From Saprospiraceae bacterium (GTDB taxonomy: Bacteria > Bacteroidota > Bacteroidia > Chitinophagales > Saprospiraceae): a stretch of DNA of 38,919 nucleotides. This document shows, in pieces, positions 1 through 9,091 of the stretch (the stretch's first letter is position 1; each line of letters begins with the position of its first letter). The notes beneath the pieces are model-generated. The model was not told the DNA's origin. It worked only from the letters and a program-made list of their open reading frames with translations, and did not search any database. The stretch covers positions 1 to 38,919 of the forward strand of contig JAHDHL010000045.1 in NCBI GenBank assembly GCA_020631355.1, read 5' to 3'. Both the position numbers and the translations under genes were made by a program.

Positions 1-44
1 AGTTACAAACTGAGGATAGCTGAGTTACAAACTGAGGATAGCTG
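1..44. repeat. 22-bp tandem direct repeat, two copies at the window edge
   Basis: Two perfect head-to-tail copies of a 22-bp unit (begins AGTTACAAACTGAGG, ends TAGCTG) lie directly downstream of the batD stop codon. More copies may lie outside the window. No function can be assigned; a short tandem repeat in a 3' untranslated region is the simplest reading. Confidence 0.8.
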
Positions 45-45
45 A

Positions 46-1776
46 CTACATTTCAATATCACTGATGACACTGACGGCCTCATTATAGGTTTTCTGTGCA
101 TCTCCCTCGACTCCGAATGCGAAGATGGCTTTTTCGCAAGTTTTCAGTAGGGCCATGAAGCGGTCTATGTGGTCGCTCTGGGCTCCGGATAGGGTCAGTT
201 TCTCCTTGACATTATTCTTACTTAATTCTGAACGGGGAATGTTGAATTTATCAGAAGCATAACCTAATAGGACCTTGGATGTTTCATCATAAAATGAACG
301 ATTATCCCCTGCCTTGAGGTATTTTTCTGCATTAGCCAGTCTTTGCTTGGCTACCTTTTGTGCTCGCTTACTCTTTTCTGCTACCCAATCCACTTCGGGC
401 TGGTTGGCCTTGATATACTTATACAGGACTGCCAATCCCAATAATAGGAATGGAAACACCAAAAGTCCCCAAAACAAAGCTGAACCTACAAAATCACTTC
501 GGTGATGGGTTCTTGCAGCAGTCTTGATGTATCGAATTTCTTCCTTGGGTCTTTCCTGTACTTCCGGTTTGACATTCACATTCGTGTTGTACTGCCCTTT
601 CATTACATTCACTACATAATTATTCGGGTATGTAATGACAAATTTTGATGAATCCGGGTCGTAATAACTGAATTCAGGACTGATATTGAACGTTCCGGGC
701 ACCTTGGGTAGAATCAGGTATTCAAAGGCTTTGATTCCATATAATTCTCCATTCCGTTCCAATTGTTGTTCATCCACCACATTCGGATCGTACACTTCGA
801 ACGAATCCGATAGGATAAGATTGGGAGCCGTAACCCTTTGGATATCCCCATCGCCCGTAACGGTAAACCTCAATGTGATGGCATCATCCGTAGTGGCTGC
901 CAGCTTATCCAATGATGCGGTAGCCTCATATCGTCCGACAGCACCAGAATAGGAATCAGGCACCGGTGATGGTAATGGATTGACTGTGATATCCACGGAA
1001 TTACTGGTTAATATAAAAGTCTCCGTTGGACGAATCAGGGAATAGATGTTATTTGTACTCTGCCTGCCATTACTCAACGGAATGGCCACCCTGAATCTCA
1101 TAGGTTCGATGGTGGTCGAACCCGTTTGCTGGGGATAGAGTGCTATCCTTTTCAGGATTTGGGTAGTGTATTGGACTCCATTGACAACCTCATTCATCCG
1201 AGCTGCATCAAAGCGTCTGATTTGGGAAGTATAAAAACCAGAATAGGAAGGTTCTTCCACGATGTTATAGTGTTCCACATCAATGGCAGTATACACCTTA
1301 TAATCCAGAATGATTTGTTCGCCGGGTACTACTTCCGTCGTATTCACTTCCGCCCTCACGAATATCTTTTCTTCCGCATTTATTTGATTATTAGCTCTAC
1401 CTTGTACGACTTCCACTAAGAATGGTTTAGTCTTATAGGTTTTGCCATCCACCTTGATTGATGCAGCTCCTACTTGGTACTTTCCTAATTTCTTGGGTTG
1501 TAGAAAAAAGGAGTAAGTGACAGCCGTTTGCCATTGGCCATTGTAATTACTGGATTGGGAACTCACATTCTGTCCACTAATTCTTTTGAAGTGTTGGAAA
1601 GCGGGGGGCTTGAAATCCGTACCATTCGCATTATTCAGCGTAAACATCACCTGGAAGTGATTACCCATTGTAACCTGCTTGGCATTGGACTTCCCTACAA
1701 AGCTCACATCACCCTGCCCTAGTAGGCATATAGGAAGCAAGCAAATGAATAGTATGTTGAATACAATCTGTCTCAT
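46..1776 (-). CDS. batD: BatD aerotolerance protein
   Basis: A 576-residue membrane-anchored periplasmic protein of the BatD family. Residues 1-20 are a signal peptide ending at LLGQ. They are followed by immunoglobulin-like beta domains (about 22-400), one transmembrane helix (about 430-452, rich in L, F and G) and a charged cytoplasmic helical tail. The N-terminal block (DVSF..., then VDGKTYKT) is the usual BatD start. Bat proteins were linked to aerotolerance in Bacteroides fragilis; the biochemical role is unresolved. The VWA proteins of the same operon are thought to be partners in a membrane complex. It is last in the operon within this window, 48 nt after a short paralogue. The family call is firm; the function is only as known for the family. 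Confidence 0.9.
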   Translation of the reverse strand: MRQIVFNILFICLLPICLLGQGDVSFVGKSNAKQVTMGNHFQVMFTLNNANGTDFKPPAFQHFKRISGQNVSSQSSNYNGQWQTAVTYSFFLQPKKLGKYQVGAASIKVDGKTYKTKPFLVEVVQGRANNQINAEEKIFVRAEVNTTEVVPGEQIILDYKVYTAIDVEHYNIVEEPSYSGFYTSQIRRFDAARMNEVVNGVQYTTQILKRIALYPQQTGSTTIEPMRFRVAIPLSNGRQSTNNIYSLIRPTETFILTSNSVDITVNPLPSPVPDSYSGAVGRYEATASLDKLAATTDDAITLRFTVTGDGDIQRVTAPNLILSDSFEVYDPNVVDEQQLERNGELYGIKAFEYLILPKVPGTFNISPEFSYYDPDSSKFVITYPNNYVVNVMKGQYNTNVNVKPEVQERPKEEIRYIKTAARTHHRSDFVGSALFWGLLVFPFLLLGLAVLYKYIKANQPEVDWVAEKSKRAQKVAKQRLANAEKYLKAGDNRSFYDETSKVLLGYASDKFNIPRSELSKNNVKEKLTLSGAQSDHIDRFMALLKTCEKAIFAFGVEGDAQKTYNEAVSVISDIEM

Positions 1777-1824
1777 GTCTCTGTTACCTCAGCTTAAACA
1801 TTGTTAATTGGATAAAGGTTGGAT

Positions 1825-2358
1825 TTAAATCCTATAGGTTTTTTTCTTTGATTTCTTTTTGGTCTTCTTTTCCTCTTGTGGTGGAAAGGATGGATCAGCT
1901 TGTTGGGGTGGAAGTCTTCTTCTTGTTCCCCAATCCCCAAAAAAATTATCATTCCACCGGTCTCTTTCCTTGGGCAGGACAAACCCTTCCTTGACGACTA
2001 CTTTTTCCCAATCTGTCTTATGAATCTTTCCATCCACTGTGATGGACGCTGGATTCACCGTGTAGGTTCCCTCCTCTGAAGCCTGTACATAGTAGGTATA
2101 ACTCACGCTACTGGAAGATACGCCATTAATGATTGAAAAACTGGTAGAGTTCATGGGGCCTGAGACATATTGCAGGTTGGTCCATTCGGGTTGTTCGAAA
2201 TGGGAACCATCTGCATCTTCCAATACGAATTTTACAGGAAAAGCTTCTCCTTTCGGAACGGTATCCGGAACTTCCACGTAGAATTTGACATCATCCTGTG
2301 CATGAATGCCAAAGGATATGAAAATTGTCAGTATTGCTAGTATAAATTTCATTTTCAT
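1825..2358 (-). CDS. short BatD-like secreted protein (N-terminal domain only)
   Basis: 177 residues. A signal peptide (MKMKFILAILTIF, cleaved after HAQ) precedes one domain clearly paralogous to the first domain of BatD: DVKFYVEVPDTVPKGEAF, then YVSGP, SYTYYVQ and ITVDGKIHKT. It lacks the later beta domains and the membrane helix of BatD. Instead it ends in a low-complexity proline/glutamate/lysine tail (EEKKTKKKSKKK). It starts 10 nt after batC and ends 48 nt before batD, so it is probably co-transcribed. It could be a soluble periplasmic partner of BatD or a remnant of a duplicated batD; the intact frame and signal peptide favour a working gene. Confidence 0.8.
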   Translation of the reverse strand: MKMKFILAILTIFISFGIHAQDDVKFYVEVPDTVPKGEAFPVKFVLEDADGSHFEQPEWTNLQYVSGPMNSTSFSIINGVSSSSVSYTYYVQASEEGTYTVNPASITVDGKIHKTDWEKVVVKEGFVLPKERDRWNDNFFGDWGTRRRLPPQQADPSFPPQEEKKTKKKSKKKTYRI

Positions 2359-2368
2359 GATATTTCAA

Positions 2369-3199
2369 TTACCAATCCTTTTCGGATTGGTATTCACTTC
2401 TTTGTTCTTTCTTGAGTTTCTCCTTGACCTTTTTTTCTTCCTCATCCATCACCTTGAGTTGACGCATGACTTCTTCCTTGGTCATTTCTTCAGGAGTGGG
2501 TTGGTCAGGTTCACCATCATTGGCCTGGCTTCCGCCCTCAGACTCCTCCTCGTCTTCCTTTCTCTTCTCGGGTTTATTGGGTGCTGAGTTATTGTCCTCG
2601 TCTTGTTCTTCATCTCCCTCATTTTCCTGACGCTCCTGTTCTTCGCTTTCTTCTCCCTCTCCGCCTTCGCCTCCTTGTTCCTGTTGTTGTTGCTGTTTTT
2701 GCTGTTCGATTTCCATTTGGCGAAGTGCATGCTGCAGATTGGATTTGGTATCCATATCATCGGGATTCAATCTCAACGAATTCTTATAAGCCTCTATACT
2801 ATTCTCAAAATCCTTTTGTTCCAGATAGGTATTCCCCAGATTATGATAAGCATTCGCCTTAATCTGATTGTTATTCGTATTCTCAATTGCAGACATGTAA
2901 GATTCAGCTGCCTTATCCAAACGCTTTTTCTTGATTTCAGGGTCCATTTCCCCGTTCAGGCCCTTGAAAATAGCATTGGCCCGATTGAAGAATCCCTTTA
3001 CTGATTTAGGATTGGCATTCGTAGCCCTCAGGTATTCTTCCTCTGCCTTGAGATAATCCGCTCCCTTATAGAACTTATCCCCCTCCATCAGTGACTCGTG
3101 TTCATCCTGCGATTGGGAATGGGACAACAAGGGAATCATACACAAGCCCAAAATCCAAAGCGGCAATTGTAAACGATGTATTTTCCTATGTTTCATCAT
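2369..3199 (-). CDS. batC: BatC, TPR-repeat protein
   Basis: 276 residues. A signal peptide or membrane anchor (LPLWILGLCMIPLLSHSQ) is followed by tetratricopeptide repeats over about 35-160, including a canonical NAYHNLGNTYLEQKDFENSI unit. Then comes a very acidic, glutamine/glutamate-rich low-complexity stretch (about 160-240) and a charged C-terminal helix. TPR proteins in this operon position (BatC/BatE) probably scaffold the VWA proteins BatA and BatB at the membrane. It lies between batB (53-nt gap) and the short BatD-like gene (10-nt gap). The acidic linker is typical of the family. Confidence 0.85.
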   Translation of the reverse strand: MMKHRKIHRLQLPLWILGLCMIPLLSHSQSQDEHESLMEGDKFYKGADYLKAEEEYLRATNANPKSVKGFFNRANAIFKGLNGEMDPEIKKKRLDKAAESYMSAIENTNNNQIKANAYHNLGNTYLEQKDFENSIEAYKNSLRLNPDDMDTKSNLQHALRQMEIEQQKQQQQQEQGGEGGEGEESEEQERQENEGDEEQDEDNNSAPNKPEKRKEDEEESEGGSQANDGEPDQPTPEEMTKEEVMRQLKVMDEEEKKVKEKLKKEQRSEYQSEKDW

Positions 3200-3252
3200 G
3201 ATATAAAGTTACGAAGTTCTAATCAGACGATATTCCATGTACTGTATTCTGT

Positions 3253-4284
3253 CTAACTAAAGATGTCTTTTCCAGAAATTATGTTGCTTCGCCTATACGA
3301 GATTAAGAATTCGATAACCAAAAATAAGAATGCAGGAATGAGGAATATCCAGAAATAGCTTTCGTATTCATCAAACATCCTTTGTTCGAATTCCTTTTTC
3401 TCTATATCATCAATGATGATTTGCAATGAAGAAAGAACGGCTTCCTCTCCCGAAATGATGTTATAATAATATCCCCCTCCAGCCTCGGCCACTTTCTGCA
3501 ACATATCTTCATTCAGGGTAGAACGCACCAACTCTCCCGTGTGGTCTCGTTTATAATCGGAATATCCACCATAAGTAATAGGAATATAACCTCCCTCCGG
3601 AGTTCCCGCACCAACCGTAAAGGTTAGGACTCTGTTCCTATCAAAGGCCTCCCTTGCTTTTTTGACTGCTGTTTCGTCATGGTTTTCCCCATCGGAAATG
3701 ATGATGAGTGCCTTGTGTTGGTCCTTTTCCATTTCAAAGGACAACTCTGCCAATTCTATTGCTGATGTAATGGAAGTTCCCTGGGTAAGAATCTGGTCGG
3801 GATTCGCACTATCTATGAATAAACTTGCGGCTGAATAATCAATTGTCAATGGCATCTGGACATAAGCATTTCCTGCAAATACCAATACACCGATTCTTTC
3901 ACCCTCGAGCTTATCCACCAATTTCCGAGCGAATTTCTTCGCTCTCTCCAATCGGCTTGGGGCGAGGTCCGTTGCATTCATACTTCGGGAAATATCCAAG
4001 GCGATGAAAACATCGGAACTCTTTCTCTTGACTTTCTCTCTTTTGGTTCCCCATTGCGGGTTTGAGAATGCTGCACCTAAGAATAGTATAGCCAAGGCGA
4101 TGGAAATGAATTTGAACCATTGCCTCACATTCGAGTATCTGGGCATTAATTGTCTTACTATTTCCTCATTTCCCAAACGGGACATGGCCCTTTTCCTCAT
4201 GCTCAGCATCAGTAGGAACAAAGCCAGAAGGATGGGAATCAATACCCAAGCCAAAAGATGATATGGTTCTTCTATTCTAAACAT
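3253..4284 (-). CDS. batB: BatB, membrane VWA-domain protein
   Basis: 343 residues. Two N-terminal transmembrane helices (about 8-27 and 57-75), a von Willebrand factor A domain (about 90-290) and a C-terminal membrane helix (about 312-330). The metal-ion-dependent adhesion site is intact: D97-x-S99-x-S101 in DISRS, a threonine in the TQGTS loop, and an aspartate in IIISDGENHDE. The VWA domain should bind a divalent cation and a protein partner. It is separated from batA by only 3 nt, which suggests translational coupling. BatA and BatB are the paired VWA subunits of the Bat system. Confidence 0.9.
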   Translation of the reverse strand: MFRIEEPYHLLAWVLIPILLALFLLMLSMRKRAMSRLGNEEIVRQLMPRYSNVRQWFKFISIALAILFLGAAFSNPQWGTKREKVKRKSSDVFIALDISRSMNATDLAPSRLERAKKFARKLVDKLEGERIGVLVFAGNAYVQMPLTIDYSAASLFIDSANPDQILTQGTSITSAIELAELSFEMEKDQHKALIIISDGENHDETAVKKAREAFDRNRVLTFTVGAGTPEGGYIPITYGGYSDYKRDHTGELVRSTLNEDMLQKVAEAGGGYYYNIISGEEAVLSSLQIIIDDIEKKEFEQRMFDEYESYFWIFLIPAFLFLVIEFLISYRRSNIISGKDIFS

Positions 4285-4287
4285 CTA

Positions 4288-5304
4288 TCAGGGTAATGAT
4301 CTTAGTATGGTATATTTCAACAATAATTCCACAAAAACGAATATCAAAGCCCATAGTACGAAAGGATGGAATGCTTCGCTCCTCTTTTCAATCACAGTGA
4401 CCTCATATTCTGTTTTTTCCAGTCTATCTATATCCGAATATATTCTTTGCAAGCTTTCATTATCCGTTGCACGGAAATATTTCCCACCTGTCATATTGGA
4501 CATTTGTACCAATAAATCCTCGTCGATTTCCACAGGGACCAAACCGAATACATATTCCCCATCAGACCTTCTTCTCACGGGGGCCAAGGCATCTCCCATG
4601 GTTCCTACTCCAATGGTATAAACCCTGATACCAAGGGTCTTGGCCATATTAGCGGCATCCATAGGGTCATAATATCCTGCATTATTCATTCCGTCGGTAA
4701 GGAGTACCACGACCTTACTATTGGATTTACTATCCTTGATTCTGTTTACTGCGGTAGCTAATCCCATTCCGATAGCCGTACCATCCTGCAATACTCCACA
4801 ACGGGTTTTGGAAAGGAATTCATTCAGCATTCCATAATCCGTTGTGGGTGGACACTGGGTATGTGCCTCACCAGCAAAGACAACGAGTCCTATCCTATCG
4901 AATAATCTTTTGGATATAAAATCCGATGCCACTTTCTTGCTGGCTTCCAGTCTATCCGGTTTGAAATCCTTGGCCAACATACTGGAAGACAAATCCATCA
5001 CTAATGTAATATCGATTCCCTCTCCCTTGACTTCTTCCTTACGATTGATTTCCTGTGGTCTCGCAAGTGCAATCACCAAGAATGCCAAAGCTAACAAACG
5101 AAGAATGGGGGGAACGAACATCCTCAGCCATCCCCTAAGGGAATGTCCTTCGAATGCCTGTAAGCCTGACATCCTCAGGTTGGCATACCGATTATGCCTT
5201 AGCTTGAAGAAGTATAATGCAGCCAGTATAGGAATCAGTATAAGAAGCGCCAATACCCAAGGGTACAAGACATCATAATTACCTATTACTGATCCTAATA
5301 TCAT
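4288..5304 (-). CDS. batA: BatA, membrane VWA-domain protein
   Basis: 338 residues with the same architecture as BatB: N-terminal membrane helices (about 14-33 and 64-82), a VWA domain with a complete MIDAS (D104-L-S106-S-S108, TAIGMG and LTDGMNNAG), and a C-terminal helix near 315-335. The conserved LARPQ before the VWA domain is the usual BatA mark. The start ATG lies 21 nt after the upstream BatD-like gene. It probably forms a heteromeric membrane complex with BatB; the cellular role beyond aerotolerance is not settled. Confidence 0.9.
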   Translation of the reverse strand: MILGSVIGNYDVLYPWVLALLILIPILAALYFFKLRHNRYANLRMSGLQAFEGHSLRGWLRMFVPPILRLLALAFLVIALARPQEINRKEEVKGEGIDITLVMDLSSSMLAKDFKPDRLEASKKVASDFISKRLFDRIGLVVFAGEAHTQCPPTTDYGMLNEFLSKTRCGVLQDGTAIGMGLATAVNRIKDSKSNSKVVVLLTDGMNNAGYYDPMDAANMAKTLGIRVYTIGVGTMGDALAPVRRRSDGEYVFGLVPVEIDEDLLVQMSNMTGGKYFRATDNESLQRIYSDIDRLEKTEYEVTVIEKRSEAFHPFVLWALIFVFVELLLKYTILRSLP

Positions 5305-5325
5305 GGATGCGTTTCTGTTTATGGA

Positions 5326-6372
5326 TTATATTTCCTTATTATCAATTTCATCGGGTAAAACGATGATTCGCTGTTGTGTCGTATCTACAAATTGCCTCAA
5401 CTGTCCGATAACCTTATGGTGTGTTTCCTCAGCGGGTTTCACTTTGGCGAATTTAACTAGATCCGCAGTTCTTAATATTTCCAATAATTGCTCCTGCAAT
5501 CCCGATTCGAGATTCATCCGTTTCAATTCAGGAGCAATCTCATGGGTTACCGATTCCAATGCATTAATCTTATATCTATTTTCCAAGTACTCCCTAGCGA
5601 TGTAGGAGATACCTGAATAGTATTCCTTGACCTGACCATTTTCCCATAGTTTCTTTTCCTCCAATTCCCTTAGTTTATCAAGGGCAACGGTATGTGCAGG
5701 TAAGACGATTTTCGGTTTGGCAATAGTGGATTCTTCCGATTTCTTTCGGGACAATCGCCAGACTAAGAATCCTACCAACAAGATGAGTAATACAAATGCC
5801 AAAGGAATCAGGACGTAGTGTATCCAATCAGTGATTCTTTTCTTTTCTTCCAGAATTTCCTTGATGGGCCTAATTGCAGTCTCGGCTGTGGTATCTATCG
5901 GAATGGGGTCAACCCTGAGGTATACATCATTGGCTAGGCCGAATGTTTCCCTTGCATCATCCTTGACAGAAAAACGAACACCGGGAATCTGGTGCATCCC
6001 ATCCTTGAAACTCGTAATAACAACACTCTGTATTACCTGCTCATTATTACCGATACTAGAAGTCTTGGGTTCCAGAACACGAACCAATTCCACTTGTTCC
6101 ATGGTATCAAAGGATACCTTGAAATCAGGTTGGACATATTCCGTTGAGGATGCTTTGGTTATTCTATAATGAAGATGGATATGGTCGCCCAAAAGTATGG
6201 CTGCACTGTCCAAGGCAGCAGTGACATTCAACTGTCCATGTACGCTAGTAAAGGACAATAGAACAACTAATATGGATATGATTCTTCTCAAGCTATTTCG
6301 TAATGATGGCGAATTTCGTGAATGGTTGGAATAATTGAAAGAAAAAACGTACTGTTTTAGCTCAGAAGCCAT
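5326..6372 (-). CDS. BatD-like membrane protein, first gene of the bat operon
   Basis: 348 residues. A hydrophobic signal (IISILVVLLSFTSVHGQ), a periplasmic beta domain (about 47-170), a transmembrane helix (about 185-206, VLIPLAFVLLILLVGFLVW) and a cytoplasmic helical domain (about 230-335). The order matches the unnamed protein that precedes batA in Bacteroidota bat operons and resembles a shortened BatD. The signal sits about 30 residues inside the ORF, which is unusual. A TTG codon at residue 30, just before RRIISIL, would give a normal signal peptide, so the start is uncertain. The MoxR ATPase and DUF58 genes that usually precede it are absent here. Confidence 0.7.
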   Translation of the reverse strand: MASELKQYVFSFNYSNHSRNSPSLRNSLRRIISILVVLLSFTSVHGQLNVTAALDSAAILLGDHIHLHYRITKASSTEYVQPDFKVSFDTMEQVELVRVLEPKTSSIGNNEQVIQSVVITSFKDGMHQIPGVRFSVKDDARETFGLANDVYLRVDPIPIDTTAETAIRPIKEILEEKKRITDWIHYVLIPLAFVLLILLVGFLVWRLSRKKSEESTIAKPKIVLPAHTVALDKLRELEEKKLWENGQVKEYYSGISYIAREYLENRYKINALESVTHEIAPELKRMNLESGLQEQLLEILRTADLVKFAKVKPAEETHHKVIGQLRQFVDTTQQRIIVLPDEIDNKEI

Positions 6373-6550
6373 TTAAATTTAACACTCTTGTATCAATGGG
6401 CCTCTTTTTGCCTACCATTTCCAATCTTTTTCTAGCAATAACCATCCTTATTCCCTGAGAAGAACTTCATTCCGAGTCGGAATACATCCCATTCCATCAA
6501 AATGGATGAACAAGAAGTGAATTCCTAATACCCAGGAGTATCCTATCTGA

Positions 6551-7297
6551 TCATGCCTTTTGTAATTGGATGACACCAAGGCTAATCAATGCTTTTTCCG
6601 AAGCAGATTGTTCTGCGGATTTCTTATTGAAATCATCCGCTTGTGATATTTCTTCGTCATCCACCACCACGGCCACCTTGAATCGGTCCCTTTTATCCTG
6701 CTTGTATTTGGAAACAACCCTGTAGGTTATGATTTTATTGTGCTTCTGGCACCATTCGAGTAGCTGACTCTTATAATTATCATCATAGGTTTCCAACTCG
6801 TGGATATTGAGATAACCACCCCTTAGCATTCTTTTGATGATGAATCGCTTGGTCTTGTGATAACCGGCATCCAGATAGATTGCACCGACCAATGCCTCAA
6901 GTGAGTTCCCTAGCATGGACGGACTGATTCTCGTCCCTTGGTTGTAATGGGATAACAAATCCGCCAATTCCATTTTATTGGCAATTTCATTCAATGACTT
7001 CCTCTTGACAATTTTTGAACGCATCTTCGTCAGGAATCCCTCATCACTACCCGGATATTTGCAAAACAGGTATTCTCCCACAACCATACCCAGCATGGCA
7101 TCACCCAAGAATTCAAGGCGCTCATTATTTCTGGCTCCTTGGTATTTATCCATCCTTTCCGGTTTGTGGAGAAAAGCTTTTTTGAAAAGGTATACATTCG
7201 CAGGCGTATACCCCAATACGGACCTCATCCTACGAAGGAGGAACTGCTCCTTTGAAAAAAACCTATTGTACGTTCGTTTAAAAGCTCTGATTAGCAA
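6551..7297 (-). CDS. rnc: ribonuclease III
   Basis: 248 residues. The endonuclease domain carries the signature ERLEFLGDAML (E59, D66) and the second catalytic block NSLEALVGAIYLD (N131, E134). A C-terminal double-stranded RNA-binding domain follows (about 172-245). It cleaves double-stranded RNA in rRNA maturation and RNA turnover. The position equivalent to E. coli D114 is asparagine; I recall this as common in Bacteroidota enzymes and read it as lineage-typical, not inactivating. It follows fabF by 4 nt, a usual acpP-fabF-rnc order. As the cell's dsRNA nuclease it is a candidate processor of the long hairpins in the retron array nearby (inference). Confidence 0.97.
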   Translation of the reverse strand: MLIRAFKRTYNRFFSKEQFLLRRMRSVLGYTPANVYLFKKAFLHKPERMDKYQGARNNERLEFLGDAMLGMVVGEYLFCKYPGSDEGFLTKMRSKIVKRKSLNEIANKMELADLLSHYNQGTRISPSMLGNSLEALVGAIYLDAGYHKTKRFIIKRMLRGGYLNIHELETYDDNYKSQLLEWCQKHNKIITYRVVSKYKQDKRDRFKVAVVVDDEEISQADDFNKKSAEQSASEKALISLGVIQLQKA

Positions 7298-7301
7298 ATC
7301 G

Positions 7302-8546
7302 TCAATCCATTTTTCTGAAAGCTACAGAAGTATTATGTCCCCCGAAGCCAAAAGTATTACTTAGCGCCACATTTACATTTCGGGTCTGGGCTGTGTTAAA
7401 TGTAAAGTTAAGTTTATTATCAATATCTGGGTCGTCCGTGGAGTGATTTATTGTCGGAGGAACGATACCATTCTTGATTGCCAAGATACAAGCCACTGAT
7501 TCTATGGCTCCGGCAGCTCCCAAGAGGTGTCCAGTCATTGATTTCGTAGAACTAATATTCAAATTGTATGCCGCATCTCCGAAAACTCGCTTTATGGCTT
7601 GTGCTTCGGCAATATCTCCCAATGGAGTGGATGTTCCATGAACATTAATGTAATCTACATCCCCGACATTCAAACCTCCGTCCTGAAGTGCCAATTTCAT
7701 TACATTAGCTGCGCCTAGACCCTCTGGGTGCGGTGCCGTGATGTGGTGTGCATCTGCGGTCATACCTCCTCCAAGTACCTCGGCATAAATCTTAGCTCCA
7801 CGTTTTTTGGCATGTTCGTATTCCTCCAGAATAATACAAGCACCACCCTCTCCCAAGACAAAGCCATTCCTGTTGGCATCGAATGGTCTGGATGCAGTAG
7901 TCGGGTCGTCATTCTGTTCGGATAAGGCTTTCATGGCATTGAATCCACCTACCCCTGTCTTGGTGACTGCAGCTTCAGAGCCTCCTGAGATAATAATGTC
8001 GGCCTTACCCAGTTTGATGTAATCACATGCATTAATCAAGGCATGGGAAGAAGATGCACAAGCGGAAACGGTTGTATAATTCATTCCTCTGAAACCATAC
8101 TTGATGGATATCAATCCTGGAGCGATATCCGGAATCATCTTAGGAATAAGAAACGGATTATACTTAGGTCTTCCATCTCCTTTTGTGTAGTTGGCTACCT
8201 CATCCTGAAGGGTTTTCAATCCACCGATACCAGCACCCCAAATGACTCCGGCCCTATCCAAATCAATCGCTTCAACATCTATGCCTGAATCAGTCATTGC
8301 TTCTTCAGCAGCAACCATGGCGAAATGTGAGAAACGATCCATTCTTCTGGCTTCTCGCCTATGGATGAAATCCTCAACCTCGAAATCCTTGACTTCACAT
8401 GCAAAGCGGGTCTTGAATTCCGTAGCATCGAATAATGTAATCGGCGCAGCACCACTGGCTCCCGCAACGAGTGCGTCCCAGTATGATGATAAAGTATTTC
8501 CGATGGGGGTAATGGCTCCCAGTCCTGTAACTACAACCCTTTTCAT
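7302..8546 (-). CDS. fabF: beta-ketoacyl-ACP synthase II
   Basis: 414 residues, the normal length. It condenses malonyl-ACP with acyl-ACP in fatty acid elongation (cytoplasm). The Cys-His-His triad is complete: C163 in TVSACASSSH, H303 in NVHGTSTPLGD and H340 in SMTGHLLGAAG. The N-terminus MKRVVVTGLGAITPIG is canonical, which fixes the start. It lies between acpP and rnc. The acpP terminator hairpins lie in the 165-nt gap upstream, so fabF may have its own promoter or depend on read-through. Confidence 0.98.
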   Translation of the reverse strand: MKRVVVTGLGAITPIGNTLSSYWDALVAGASGAAPITLFDATEFKTRFACEVKDFEVEDFIHRREARRMDRFSHFAMVAAEEAMTDSGIDVEAIDLDRAGVIWGAGIGGLKTLQDEVANYTKGDGRPKYNPFLIPKMIPDIAPGLISIKYGFRGMNYTTVSACASSSHALINACDYIKLGKADIIISGGSEAAVTKTGVGGFNAMKALSEQNDDPTTASRPFDANRNGFVLGEGGACIILEEYEHAKKRGAKIYAEVLGGGMTADAHHITAPHPEGLGAANVMKLALQDGGLNVGDVDYINVHGTSTPLGDIAEAQAIKRVFGDAAYNLNISSTKSMTGHLLGAAGAIESVACILAIKNGIVPPTINHSTDDPDIDNKLNFTFNTAQTRNVNVALSNTFGFGGHNTSVAFRKMD

Positions 8547-8629
8547 AGGAATCAGTCGAGTTTAATATGGTTAGGTAGGCGGTAGGCCTAGAATTGTGTT
8601 GGTTGGTGAAATGAACCCTATAAATGTAA

Positions 8630-8698
8630 AAACAGAAAACGACAATTGGGTTTCATTTTCTGTTTTTTGAAAACATCCCACCAGAGGCGGGATGTTTT
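8630..8698 (-). terminator. two tandem hairpins after acpP
   Basis: Hairpin 1 (first met from acpP) pairs 8670-8679 with 8689-8698 (AAAACATCCC / GGGATGTTTT). Hairpin 2 pairs 8630-8639 with 8656-8665 (AAACAGAAAA / TTTTCTGTTT) and is followed on the minus strand by a T tract. Together they look like a terminator or attenuator that lets acpP be made in excess over fabF and rnc. Confidence 0.65.
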
Positions 8699-8711
8699 GA
8701 AATTCATTATC

Positions 8712-8954
8712 TTACTTAGCGGATACAGCTCCTTCTACATACGTTACCGCTTCTCCTACAGTTTGGATCTTTTCTGCATCTTCATCAGGAATTTCGATTT
8801 CGAATTCCTTTTCAAATTCCATGATTAACTCTACGGTATCCAAAGAGTCTGCTCCTAGGTCATTGATGAAGTGAGCTCCGTCATTTACTTCGGAAGCATC
8901 TACACCTAATTGTTCTACAATGATGTCTGATACTTTATCTGCAACTTCTGACAT
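8712..8954 (-). CDS. acpP: acyl carrier protein
   Basis: 80 residues, acidic, with the phosphopantetheine attachment site S37 in [12 protein letters not shown]. It carries growing acyl chains as thioesters during fatty acid synthesis. Length and motif are standard. It precedes fabF and rnc in the usual cluster and has a strong predicted promoter about 36 nt upstream. Confidence 0.98.
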   Translation of the reverse strand: MSEVADKVSDIIVEQLGVDASEVNDGAHFINDLGADSLDTVELIMEFEKEFEIEIPDEDAEKIQTVGEAVTYVEGAVSAK

Positions 8955-8989
8955 AACTTAAAAATTTATTGGTTTACATAAAAGCAGTG

Positions 8990-9021
8990 CAAAGGTAAAG
9001 GATTGATTTTGACATTACCAA
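8990..9021 (-). promoter_or_regulatory. acpP promoter, Bacteroidota type
   Basis: Read on the minus strand: TTG (9019-9021), a 21-nt spacer, then TACCTTTG (8997-8990). This is a perfect match to the Bacteroidota -33/-7 consensus TTG...TAnnTTTG, and it sits about 35 nt upstream of the acpP start codon. Confidence 0.75.
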
Positions 9022-9091
9022 TGTTTGCCCTGCTTTTTTGTAAACGCCTTGAATTTCAATATGGTTCGGCGGAAATTCGCTGATGATTAAC

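Noticed and set aside
2482-3004. Leucine/phenylalanine-rich plus-strand frames opposite batC
   Set aside because: They mirror the Glu/Gln/Lys-rich low-complexity codons of batC and are composition artefacts.
6551-7297. Catalytically dead RNase III because of Asn at the D114 position
   Set aside because: The remaining acidic residues E59, D66 and E134 are present, and I recall asparagine at this site in many Bacteroidota RNases III, so inactivation is not supported.
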